64,000 bases of DNA from Isoetes taiwanensis. Lineage: Eukaryota; Streptophyta; Lycopodiopsida; Isoetales; Isoetaceae. This document shows positions 23,519 to 31,386 of the stretch, piece after piece. A program made the position numbers and the translations under genes. The notes under the pieces are model-generated. The model was not told the DNA's origin. It worked only from the letters and a program-made list of their open reading frames with translations, and ran no database searches. Location: the NCBI GenBank assembly GCA_021234155.1, contig JAJEKV010000011.1, positions 18,990,677 through 19,054,676 on the forward strand. Reading direction: 5' to 3'. Every line of letters begins with the position of its first letter. The first letter of the stretch is position 1.

Positions 23519-24159
23519 CTAGGCCCCCCCCTCTTCATCCGAAGGGCGAGGAGGTGGTGGCGGCGGTCGGTGTCGTAGCAGAGTCACCCCTGGGTCTACT
23601 GTGGCAGCCGCAATGGAGGCAACCTCTGGCGGATAGGCAACAGCCAATGGGGCCGCCGTAAGGAGTTTTATACTCATCCAGGGTGCAATGTCTTGGCCCA
23701 AGGCCGTCAGGGCAAGATCCCGTCGCATTTGCAGTACATAAGTAAACGTACGATAGGGAAGCTTCTTGTGCCCAGCCAAGGTGGAAAGAGCACGGAGGGT
23801 CCACCATGAAGCTTCGGCCTCCGGCCCTAACTCTCGGGCTATAAAAAGAACTTGCCCCTGTCGAAAAGCTGATAAGAAGAAGCGAGTAAGGTGGTTTCCC
23901 AATACCTTCCCTTGCGGGGTCTCTGACGTGGCCATCTCCTTGTCTAAGTCCATAGGGACTTCTTCTTCCTTGAGTTCCTGCTGCTCTTCCTTCAAATGAG
24001 CAGGATTATGATATAGATCCTCCCCCTCCTCATCCGAACCGGAGGGAATCTCGACCATATTAATATTTGGGATATGAGGTCCCATAGCTGTGAAGGCATC
24101 CGGTGAAGGCTGAGAGGGCGGATCCACATCACTAGTTCCGGCCGTAGCAAAGTTTTAGC
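23519..24159 (-). CDS. Chromovirus extra ORF D, about 200 aa, unknown function
   Basis: The frame opens after a TAA at about 24160. The first ATG gives MGPHIPNINMVEIP at about 24087; an in-frame GTG lies at 24127. An acidic stretch (GSDEEGEDLYHNP, EEQQELKEEEVPMDL) is followed by a compact hydrophobic region (LTRFFLSAFRQGQVLFIA, WWTLRALSTLAGHKKLPY, LALTALGQDIAPWMSIKLL) and a polyproline tail ending DEEGG. I do not recognise a family. The frame overlaps the end of ORF C by about 28 bases at +1, so C and D may be one product joined by frameshifting, or the offset may be a consensus error. Confidence 0.55.
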
Positions 24160-24890
24160 CTGGCTCTAAGGTCTCTGGTGGGCTGGAGCATTTCTTTGTA
24201 CCTCCCGGGAAGGTCAATAAGAGTGAAGTCGATGAAGTCATCCATACATTACTCGCTAACTCATAGAGTACATGGTCCTTACGGGCCGCGGCTTAAACCG
24301 GCGGATGATATCATCAAGAGAAGATATTCTTGCCCTTGGTGATACACAAGGAAGGGCGTCAAGCCCGGTGACAAAGCGTGCGGCTTGTTCCGGCGTGGTG
24401 GCATCTCCTCGCCAATTGCTTCCAACGGGCGAAATCACCCATACCTATATGCTCATCTTCTCCCTCCTCGGAAGATTCAGGAAGTTTGCCTTTCTCTGCC
24501 GGCAACGTCTCATCCTCAACGTATTGATCCATGAGGATGGCTAGGCCAAAGGCAACTTCAAGATATTGTAAGCCCTTGATCTTTTTGCAGGCGGTGCTTG
24601 CCCCATCTAAGCTTTCCTTTCAACACATCATACGCGTGGGTGTCACCCCCTAGCATATCCCGGACCACATCCCGTTCTAGATACAACTGGGGAGGATCCC
24701 CGAGAGGAATACACAAAGGAAGCATCTCCTCCGTATAAAACTCTAAGAATCCGGCATAATCTGGGTGCCGCTGCATATTAGTGATGAGGTCAAGGCGCTG
24801 ACATAGCAAGGGCCGCAACAGGTCGAAGGGCACTCGCGGATCCCAATGCTCTCCATCTTGGTACCATGCAAGTAGGTCGGTTGCTGCCAT
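24118..24890 (-). pseudogene. Chromovirus extra ORF C, interrupted, unknown function
   Basis: ATG at 24890 (MAATDLLAWYQDGEHWDP). It is preceded on the sense strand by a long pyrimidine tract ending CCCTTCCAGCGCC. The other copy supplies a downstream stretch, PVVQHQGRQYLEV...AILMDQYVEDE and an acidic run. Further on is a second, similar stretch, PVVYHQGQEYLLLDDII, then YELAEYCMDDFIDFTLIDLPGR. Two related HQG..YL blocks suggest an internal duplication. Frameshifts occur near 24595 and 24300-24420 in this copy and at other points in the duplicate, so a single intact ORF of about 240 codons is likely but not proven. No known family is recognised. Confidence 0.45.
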
Positions 24891-25078
24891 GGCGCTGGAA
24901 GGGAGGGGGAAGGAGGAAAAACAGATATAACAAATGAAATGAAACTTTAAAGATCCTTTTTAACCCTTTTTATTTATGCTGACGTCAGCAATTTCGTACT
25001 TGATACAAAATAAAAGGTATGTTTTTTTTATTAAATATCAAAAAAAATATTTATAATGCAAATATCCGACAAAATTTG

Positions 25079-25804
25079 CTAAGGATGCTCTCCCCGAATC
25101 CTGCGGGCGAGGGCTAAATCCTTTGGCATTATGGTGACCCTCTTTGCGTGGATCGCGCAAAGATTGGCGTCACCAAAGAATGCCACCAGATAGGCCTCCG
25201 CAGCCTCTTGGAGTGCCAAAATGGCAAAAGTCTGGAAGCGGAGGTCGGTTTTGAACTCTTGGCGATTTCGAACCCTCTGAGAAAGGGAAGCTTCCGTATC
25301 GAAGTTGGGTGGACTTCGAAACTTACGGATCTCCGTGTAAGGTGACAGTGCCGGTCGATGCCGGTGGGGTTTCCTACGTGGGCGGGGTTGGGAGGCGGCC
25401 CCGTTGTAAAGAACGATCTTGGCCCCAACAACTGGTCGGGACGCATCCACCCGCTCCTGCCTCCGACTGGAGCTCACGTTCTTCCCAAAAGCCCCGACAG
25501 TCCTCAACTTTTCCTTGTACTGACTGCCGGACTTTCGGGCCACGGATTTCCTCCGGTGCTTAACGGTCGTATGCTCCGTTGGGGTTGGGCCTTGCCCACT
25601 CCCTGATCCCCCATCGCCCTGCTGATCCGGCTGCTCTTGCCGAGCCTTCTCCTCTTTTTCCGTTTGAATCCTTTTTTGTTCCTTCTTATACTCCCGAGCT
25701 CTCCGGAGGTCTTCTTCAATCTCGTTGTATCGTCGCTCTACAATGCGGCGAAGGAGTTCTGCATGATGGTATCTATCGGGCGGCTCATATCCATCCAATT
25801 GTCG
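25079..25804 (-). CDS. Chromovirus ORF B: charged helical region fused to a histone H3 fold
   Basis: The frame opens after TAA at 25805-25807 and stops with TAG at 25079-25081. It has no usable ATG before the H3 part, so it is probably read as the continuation of ORF A. Residues 1-60 (counting from the TTG at 25798) are a Glu/Arg/Lys helix. Residues 61-75 are Gly/Ser/Pro rich. A basic stretch with ARKS follows (residues 87-90). Residues 141-239 align with H3 from KPHRYRP to the C-terminus: [58 protein letters not shown]. By eye about 46 of the last 59 positions match plant H3. Cys110, His113 and Asp123 (H3 numbering) of the tetramer interface are present. Helix alphaN/alpha1 is poorer here, but the duplicate copy at about 19080-19270 reads [19 protein letters not shown] in frame, close to H3. 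Confidence 0.85.
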   Translation of the reverse strand, partial: RQLDGYEPPDRYHHAELLRRIVERRYNEIEEDLRRAREYKKEQKRIQTEKEEKARQEQPDQQGDGGSGSGQGPTPTEHTTVKHRRKSVARKSGSQYKEKLRTVGAFGKNVSSSRRQERVDASRPVVGAKIVLYNGAASQPRPRRKPHRHRPALSPYTEIRKFRSPPNFDTEASLSQRVRNRQEFKTDLRFQTFAILALQEAAEAYLVAFFGDANLCAIHAKRVTIMPKDLALARRIRGEHP

Positions 25805-26327
25805 TTAAATAGTCTATGCTGATGTCAGGGATCTCTCCCCACGTGAAGCTCTGGGAAGCTTCATGCCATTGGTATGGGGGAATCTCGATAGCCCTGCCAT
25901 CTATGACGGCGACTCCATCTCCCAGGTACCGGTACTCCCTACCTCGAGCCGCCGTATCGGCTCGTTCTATCTCTCTGCGGTCATCCTCCCTGGCCAAGTT
26001 TCTGATACGGTCGGCCTCTTTCCTTATGTCCTCCTCCTCGGTGTGTCCTTCACATCCGGGAAGGTAGAACTTAATCAACATCATGACCAAGTCGGGTTGC
26101 TCGGCCATGGTGTAAGGAAGCTGTCGGAGATTTAGCCTGACCAAAAACGGCTCCGAGTAATGGTAAATGGGATAGGGGATCCTATCGTTGTTCTCAAATC
26201 GGTTTACTAACTCGTCCAAAAGTATATCTATCAGGGCAGGGTCAGTAGCCATGTGCTTGGCGATGAAGGCATAAATCTGAGCTATGGTAAGGGTAGCGGG
26301 GTCCACAGTACTCTTGGTGTTGGCCAT
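25785..26327 (-). CDS. Chromovirus extra ORF A, 180 aa, unknown function; N-terminal part of A-B
   Basis: ATG at 26327 ([19 protein letters not shown]). The frame is helical and acidic with conserved-looking stretches [30 protein letters not shown] and [16 protein letters not shown] charged segment ([15 protein letters not shown]) and a compact end ([20 protein letters not shown]) follow. It stops at 25785, overlapping ORF B by about 20 bases at +1. In the duplicate copy the junction reads DYLTTIQMDMSQRPDRYH without a frame change. A and B are therefore most simply one ~420-residue protein with H3 at its C-terminus, and the stop here may be an indel. No family is recognised for A itself. Confidence 0.65.
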   Translation of the reverse strand: MANTKSTVDPATLTIAQIYAFIAKHMATDPALIDILLDELVNRFENNDRIPYPIYHYSEPFLVRLNLRQLPYTMAEQPDLVMMLIKFYLPGCEGHTEEEDIRKEADRIRNLAREDDRREIERADTAARGREYRYLGDGVAVIDGRAIEIPPYQWHEASQSFTWGEIPDISIDYLTTIGWI

Positions 26328-26580
26328 GGCTATGGCGCTGAGGTCTAGGGGAACAGGTGGTAGGGTGCTTGCGGCTAGGGAAGCGGTATTGAAGGTGCTA
26401 GGGTTAGTGAAGAACTAGGGCGAAGAAACAAGGTCAGGTCTGGCGGCTATGGCGGGCGTCGGATCCGGCGGGCGGAGGCGCTGAAGGCAAGGCGGACATA
26501 ATAACTTTAACGGCCGGCTAACTTTTAAATTTTAAATTTTTTTCTTATTAACTTTTTATTTATTTTTTTTTTATATAAAA

Positions 26581-26588
26581 TATTTATA
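26581..26588 (-). promoter_or_regulatory. TATA-like box upstream of ORF A
   Basis: On the sense strand CGTATAAATATTTTATATAAA lies about 255 bases upstream of the ORF A start, inside an AT-rich block flanked by GC-rich repeats. It could be an internal promoter for the A-B transcript. This is inference from sequence alone. Confidence 0.25.
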
Positions 26589-26600
26589 CGGGGGGCATAC

Positions 26601-26790
26601 GGTCGGGCGCCGACGGCATTCTACGCGCTCCCACCGCGACTGGGGGTCGACAAAAGGCAAGCGGCGCCCGGGTTGACTTTCGGCCCCGGGTTGACTCGCG
26701 ACGGTACGGTCGAGCGCCGACAGCATTTTAGGCTCTCCCACCGCGACTGCGAGGCGACAAAATTCAAGCGGCGCCCGAGTTGACTTTCGG
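26601..26790. repeat. Tandem repeat in chromovirus leader, two units
   Basis: Units at 26601-26692 and 26708-26790 share GGTCG.GCGCCGAC.GCATT, CTCCCACCGCGACTG, GGCGACAAAA or GTCGACAAAA, and AAGCGGCGCCCG.GTTGACTTTCGG. They are GC-rich in an AT-rich neighbourhood. A decayed equivalent is at about 20500-20690. Confidence 0.75.
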
Positions 26791-27086
26791 GCCTTTCCAT
26801 GACCATTTTTCCGCCAGCGACGACTGTCCTAGGGTATTTGGGGTATGCCCGAACCAATGGAACCCCTTTCCCCTTCATCTAAACTACCTACAAAAATTTA
26901 TAACTTCTCCAAACTTGGGCCCTCCAGTCGCCCTAACTTCTTTAAACCTACAATTTCTTACTTTAACCTAACACAAAGCCAAACATCAAAGAGAACTAAG
27001 CAACACACTAGATTAGCCTCCTCCTAACTAACGAGCTACGAGTTAGGGTTTGGCCAGTGCTATGATTTCGAGCAACCGAAATCACG

Positions 27087-27098
27087 GCTCTGATACCA
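27087..27098 (-). other. Primer-binding site, initiator-Met tRNA type
   Basis: On the minus strand TGGTATCAGAGC sits one base inside the LTR. This matches the complement of the plant initiator-Met tRNA 3' end, the usual primer for Ty3/gypsy elements. It fixes 27100-28686 as the 5' LTR and the minus strand as sense. Confidence 0.9.
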
Positions 27099-27099
27099 C

Positions 27100-28686
27100 T
27101 GTGACACTCCCTGAATATATACGACCCCCGGCCGTATACATACGGGGACTTTCCCCTCCCATGGCAACCATCTCGCCATGAGCAGGGCCCTCCGTCTGAC
27201 CTGGGCCATCTACGTAGAGATGCTCGGGTGAAGGACACGGAGGTGTCATTCGGCCCACGCCTTCGATGGGCTCCTACGTCGCGGAAGCATGAATACAAGG
27301 TTAGCACACAGCATAAATCATATATAAATAACCACCACGAAGGGTGGCGCATCCATCCAAATACCAACGGCAAAGAATATGCATCTAAACCTAAGAAACA
27401 CCCCAAACCCCAGGTTCTACCCCGGTTCCGACTCCTGTGAGGATGGACTGACGGCTCGGTCTCAAGAGATCAGCAGACAGAGGTATAACCTGGCGTTGGC
27501 TGGCATAGAACATCGGCTAGGGTTGTCCACTCCATCCGCCCCTCTTGTGTACACTTTGCAGATGGGTCGATCCACGCTATGGCTTCGCTATAGCCTTCCG
27601 GAGACGTAGACTCAAGGTATCACCCTTTGAGCCTACTCCAGGGTTCATGACGCCCCGGTCCGATGAGGCAGGTCAGGGAAGCGTCCCCTTCCAGGATCAC
27701 AGTGGTTCCATGGGTGAGCTAGAGAATACGTGCCGCATCAGCGACCCCCGCATCCGTACCCAACTTACTCACCCTAAATCTACTCAAAGTGCAAGATGCT
27801 CCATACAGATCACACCTCTACACCCAGGGAGTGTCAGACCCATACCCGGCCCTCTACGTGACCGGCCTAGCCCACTGTAGGAGTCTCAGGAGCCTTTTAT
27901 GTTCGTGCAAGACCCCACCCCACTTCACCACGCTGCGTCCCTTCTGCGGTGCTAAGCCGGACCATGGCGTCTGACGGTGGTCTCTTGTACACAGCCGCAT
28001 CTAATGGGAATATTACGGGGCCCTATCTAGGAACATACTATCATACATGAGCTCGGAGGTCTCTACCCCCCTTTAAACCCCCTCGTTTTAATGGAAGCTA
28101 CAAATACTTCATAGATACATCGATCATTCCTTAATAGAGCACCATTCATAATTGAAATGTAATCCTACTTACCACAGAAGGGTTAATCTCAACAAAGGCA
28201 ATCAGAAAAGAGTGTTGAAGTACTATCCTACAATTCACAAGCTAAACTACTACTAACCCGTGTTTCGGCTGGAACCATTATCGTGGGGTGCTTCCATATT
28301 GCTGTAACTAGGGTGGCAAAATGGCGACTAGTGGGTGTTCGGCCGATTTGGGGAGTCGACAGCGGTCTTTTGGCTCAATGCTCCACAGGCCCTGGGCTCT
28401 GACCTGGTCGATTATGGTTGATATGGGGGTGGTGATCTACCTTAAGGGATCCATTTAGTATTCACCATGCTGGCCAATCGAGTTTGGCCAGGTGGCGCCT
28501 TCCCAAACCATAATTAACTTAATTATCCTACTTAAATATTAATTCCTTAATTTTAGGTTATTATCCTTAATGATTATCCCTTTTAGGTCAACCCCCTAGG
28601 TTACCATTCCCCATGGTGGCGTATCTATACTGGGTGACGTGTCAATATATTTATATGTATACCGTATAAATACTTGGAACGTCACA
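27100..28686 (-). repeat. 5' LTR of the H3-bearing chromovirus
   Basis: This 1587-base LTR has TGTGACACTCCC at one end and AACGTCACA at the other. It is followed by GACCG (28687-28691), the target-site duplication matching 9329-9333. Confidence 0.9.
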
Positions 28687-28919
28687 GACCGCTTTCGAGA
28701 TGCTCTTTCCAGGCTGCACATCTTACAGCATGGCAATCATTTGAAGGGAACCACCTTCTCTGTTCAGGAAGATTTGACCCCAGCACAGCTTTGCAGGCGG
28801 AAAGAAGAGCTATGTCGAGTGCGCGAGGCTCGCCTACGACGGAAATGGACAGTGTATAGGGGAGGCCAGGCTATCATTCGGGATCAGTGGCCGGCTGATC
28901 CCTGGCCAGTTTTGACATA
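28687..28919 (+). CDS. LINE ORF1-like protein, C-terminal part
   Basis: Continues the frame of 8669-9333 across the removed insertion: T-R-P-D-R then FRDALSRLHILQ. The region shows the L1 ORF1 C-terminal pattern, with a hydrophobic segment (FSVQEDLTPAQL), a basic helix (RRKEELCRVREARLRRKW), then YRGGQAIIRDQW, and a TAG stop at 28917. This part of L1 ORF1 binds nucleic acid. The exact frame match across a 19.35 kb insertion is strong evidence that the two halves are one gene. Confidence 0.75.
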
Positions 28920-29116
28920 GCCACGGGCTCCCTGTTTTTTGGGTTGGTTCAGTTTTCTTTATTTGTGTGTTGTAACGGGGCTTAGACCCCATGTTCTATT
29001 TTTTGGGCTTCGGCCCTCTGTTCTGTTAGGGCTTATGCCCCCTTTGTTTGTTCTGGTCCCATAACCCGATTGGGTTCTGTGGACGTTAAAATTTCTTCCT
29101 TCCTTCCTTCCTTCAA
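28920..29116 (+). other. 3' region of ORF1-only element with hairpins and TTCC tail
   Basis: Four short hairpins follow one another: GGGG-CTTAGA-CCCC (28977-28990), GGGC-TTCG-GCCC (29005-29016), GGGC-TTAT-GCCC (29029-29040) and ACCC-GATT-GGGT (29064-29075). The last lies between GGTCCCATA and CTGTGGACGTTAAAA, a terminus shared with the LINE at 43.9 kb. A TTCC repeat ends the element near 29116. Confidence 0.7.
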
Positions 29117-30522
29117 TCCATGTACCCCATTGAGTAACGAAAATATTGTTGTTGTTACTATGCATGCGTTACACTATTAGGATTCGTATGCTATATTATT
29201 ATGCTATTGGGATTCTAATACATAAAGCAACGGAATGCTTAACTAAATATTAAATTATACTTTTATTGTGTTGAGGAAATTCCATTCCCTCACCTTATAA
29301 AAGCGAAGTTGGTTGTCACTAGCTAGAAATAGTCTTTTTCAATACGCATTCAACATTTATACTCAAAGTATCTTCATTTAGCTTCATCATCTGCCCACCA
29401 CATCACTTCTTTTTTTTTCCCACCCCCTTACTACTAGTTTGAATGTATCTTTCTATGCTCGATTAACAAAAATAAATTGCAGAAGATATGCGATAGCGAG
29501 GCGAGAATTAAAAGTTGTCTCCATTTATTTAAAAGGAAATCATCATGGATAATATTTATATGAGCAATTATTTCATCGTTTATAGATAAATATTGGGGCA
29601 TGTCATAATACTCCCATCATCATATCTAAATTCACAATTAGCAGGGATGTTGCAGCAATTCCAACAACCTTCACTAGCTTGCCCATCACAAAAGGGCGTC
29701 ACATCGGGCTGGCAAAACTGCGGACAATCTGTCAAAATAGCAAACTATCTAACTCTTAAACAAATTTGGCACGCAATTGACTCACACAGGAAGTGTTTGT
29801 TCAAAAACATTAAGATATTACTTCATGGTTTTATTCTGTAGAATCTAATATTACTACCCTTAAAGTCCCTCAACATTATTTATATCTAGGAACAAAAGGT
29901 AATCTTCTAAAGCTGGAAAGGTATCATATTTTCTAGTTGGAAACTATAAAATGTGATAGTTAAGGATAAGAAAGGACATTCTTACCAACTTTTAAGCCAC
30001 ATGCATCCTATTCTAATTTCTTTGTACTCCCCCCTCCCCCCAAAGCTATGTTGTTCTTTGAAGTCTATTAAGCAGCAATATCAGCGATCCCTAGAATGAT
30101 TTTGTTTAATCCCTACCATGAATTTGTTTATGGAACTAAGGCTTGGATTTTCTGGCATGAACAATTGGTAAGAATAGAAAATGGTTGTGCCCCATTGGAG
30201 GAAATTATTATTTTAGTCTTTTTTCTTGTTGCAAATATCTCTGGCCACTTCTCTGTTGCCTAAGTACACATTTTATTATTTGCTCGTCTTCTTTATAGAA
30301 GAGTGAAGGTTTACCTTGCATTTCAATAGTGAAACATGCCAACATATCATGTTTTCTTATCTCATTATTATGTTCTTCATTTTATTTGGAAGCACATTTG
30401 GCAAAGCATATCTTTTTGTAACATTTTTTATGCAACCCAAATTGGCTAGAGATTAGACACAACCTGCTCCTGGAAAACAACCACATGATAGGCCCGACAA
30501 GATTGCAGGCGTATATCACACA
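29117..30522. other. AT-rich intergenic sequence
   Basis: No gene or RNA gene is recognised. An 82-codon plus frame at 29593-29841 has no known motif. Confidence 0.45.
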
Positions 30523-30554
30523 AAGTTGATGATTGTACTGACAAGTTTTATCTG
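30523..30554 (+). repeat. 32-base direct repeat, left copy
   Basis: AAGTTGATGATTG...TTTTATCTG is identical to 33750-33781 and brackets a 3.2 kb block that contains the direct and inverted repeats below. Confidence 0.85.
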
Positions 30555-31337
30555 CCCAAGTGGGATAAACTAGCTAGTCTGTACAAGATTAGTCTAGTAT
30601 GGACCTTAAACAAGCTCTAAAAAATCAATGGGCCATGGATCGACCGCTGTCTTACAGCGCTATGATGCCCAACTTCCTAAGGTGGGATTATATCCTACCT
30701 ACAAAGTGTGCATGTAAGGCAAAAGTTTTGCCCAACGGATGTGTGGTGAGTTGGTATAGGCCTAGTAATGCCAAAATAAATATGCATTTGGTCATGGGTT
30801 CAAACCTTGCCAATGTATGTTTATCTTTGGGAGTTGGTTACTGGGGGTATACGATGATGATCCCCGATCACTTTGGCTGCCGCAAGGTAGTGGGATAAAC
30901 TAGCTAGTCTGTACAAGATTAGTTTAGTATGGACCTTAAACAAGCTCTAAAAAATTAGTTTAGTATGGACCTTAAACAAGCTCTAAAAAATCAATGGGCC
31001 ATGGATCGACCGCTGTCTTACAGCGCTATGATGCCCAACTTCCTAAGGTGGGATTATATCCTACCTACAAAGTGTGCATGTAAGGCAAAAGTTTTGCCCA
31101 ACGGATGTGTGGTGAGTTGGTATAGGCCTAGTAATGCCAAAATAAATATGCATTTGGTCATGGGTTCAAACCTTGCCAATGTATGTTTATCTTTGGGAGT
31201 TGGTTACTGGGGGTATACGATGATGATCCTCGACGTGGTAGAACTTAAAAGCCTATACGTGTCCTCCACTTTGGCTGCCGCAAGGTAGTGGGATAAACTA
31301 TAGCTAGTCTGTACAAGATTAGTCTAGTATGGGACCT
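30555..31337 (+). repeat. Tandem pair of ~0.36-0.4 kb repeats with ~70-base terminal direct repeats
   Basis: Two copies (about 30559-30898 and 30893-31290) are nearly identical apart from a ~27-base deletion in the first near 30870. Each is bounded by a ~70-base segment (GTGGGATAAACTAGCTAGTC...GACCTTAAACAAGCTC) in the same orientation, and a third such segment follows at 31287-31337. Inside, GTGGTGAGTTGG (about 30742) and GGTTCAAACC (about 30802) resemble pol III A and B boxes at tRNA-like spacing. This could be a tRNA-type SINE or a very small terminal-repeat element; the evidence does not separate these. Confidence 0.65.
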
Positions 31338-31338
31338 T

Positions 31339-31386
31339 AAACAAGCTCTAAAAAATCCATGGCCCATTGATTTTTAGAGCTTGTTT
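31339..31386. repeat. Near-perfect palindrome at the end of the repeat pair
   Basis: AAACAAGCTCTAAAAAATC is followed by CATGGCCCATT and GATTTTTAGAGCTTGTTT, giving a hairpin with an ~18-base stem. The motif is the outer end of the ~70-base terminal segment meeting its own inverse, as in head-to-head joining of two copies. Confidence 0.75.

Larger units (their letters stand above)
26328..27086 (-). other. Chromovirus leader
   Basis: About 760 bases lie between the primer-binding site and ORF A. It holds an AT-rich block (about 26525-26590), a GC-rich tandem repeat (26601-26790) and otherwise no frame of note. It would include the packaging signal by analogy with other LTR elements; nothing in the sequence identifies that signal directly. 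Confidence 0.6.
9334..28686 (-). mobile_element. Chromovirus-type Ty3/gypsy element encoding a histone H3-like domain
   Basis: The ends are TGTGACG...CGTCACA and the insertion is flanked by GACCG at 9329-9333 and 28687-28691. Sense is the minus strand. An iMet-type primer-binding site lies inside the right LTR (27087-27098) and a polypurine tract lies inside the left LTR (10933-10948). Between primer-binding site and gag are about 4.5 kb of extra coding region (ORFs A to E). Gag-pol has a CCHC knuckle, aspartic protease, reverse transcriptase, RNase H, integrase and terminal chromodomain. A third, truncated LTR at 21002-22363 and a second copy of the 5' half are probably an assembly duplication around the N gap. 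Removing it gives one element of about 13.26 kb (9334-16282 joined to 22377-28686). Confidence 0.85.
8669..29116 (+). mobile_element. ORF1-only non-LTR element interrupted by a nested chromovirus
   Basis: The element comprises the ORF1-like gene (8669-9333 plus 28687-28919), a ~160-base 3' region with several hairpins, a GTGGACGTTAAAA terminus and a TTCC microsatellite tail ending near 29116. The 19.35 kb between 9334 and 28686 is a later insertion. Without it the element is about 1.1 kb from the start codon, plus any 5' UTR. Its tail matches that of the reverse transcriptase-bearing LINE at 41.7-44 kb, which suggests that LINE could mobilise it in trans. The left border is not defined. Confidence 0.6.

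Noticed and set aside
24891-25078. Spacers between extra ORFs as introns
   Set aside because: Acceptor-like 3' ends are present, but no GT donor sits at the ends of ORFs B, D or E; each ends in a stop codon at the spacer edge.
25079-25378. H3 segment as an ordinary host histone gene caught between elements
   Set aside because: It is in frame with the upstream element ORF, lies inside outer LTRs with matching duplications and a primer-binding site, and lacks a normal H3 start and tail.
16283-28686. A true tandem LTR-internal-LTR-internal-LTR array
   Set aside because: Possible in principle, but the N gap, the missing pol in one unit, the indel gradient and the single pair of GACCG duplications favour an assembly artefact.
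30599-30898. 99-107 codon frames repeated in the 0.4 kb repeat units
   Set aside because: Identity among the three copies is due to repeat homology, and the frames carry pol III-like boxes rather than a protein motif.
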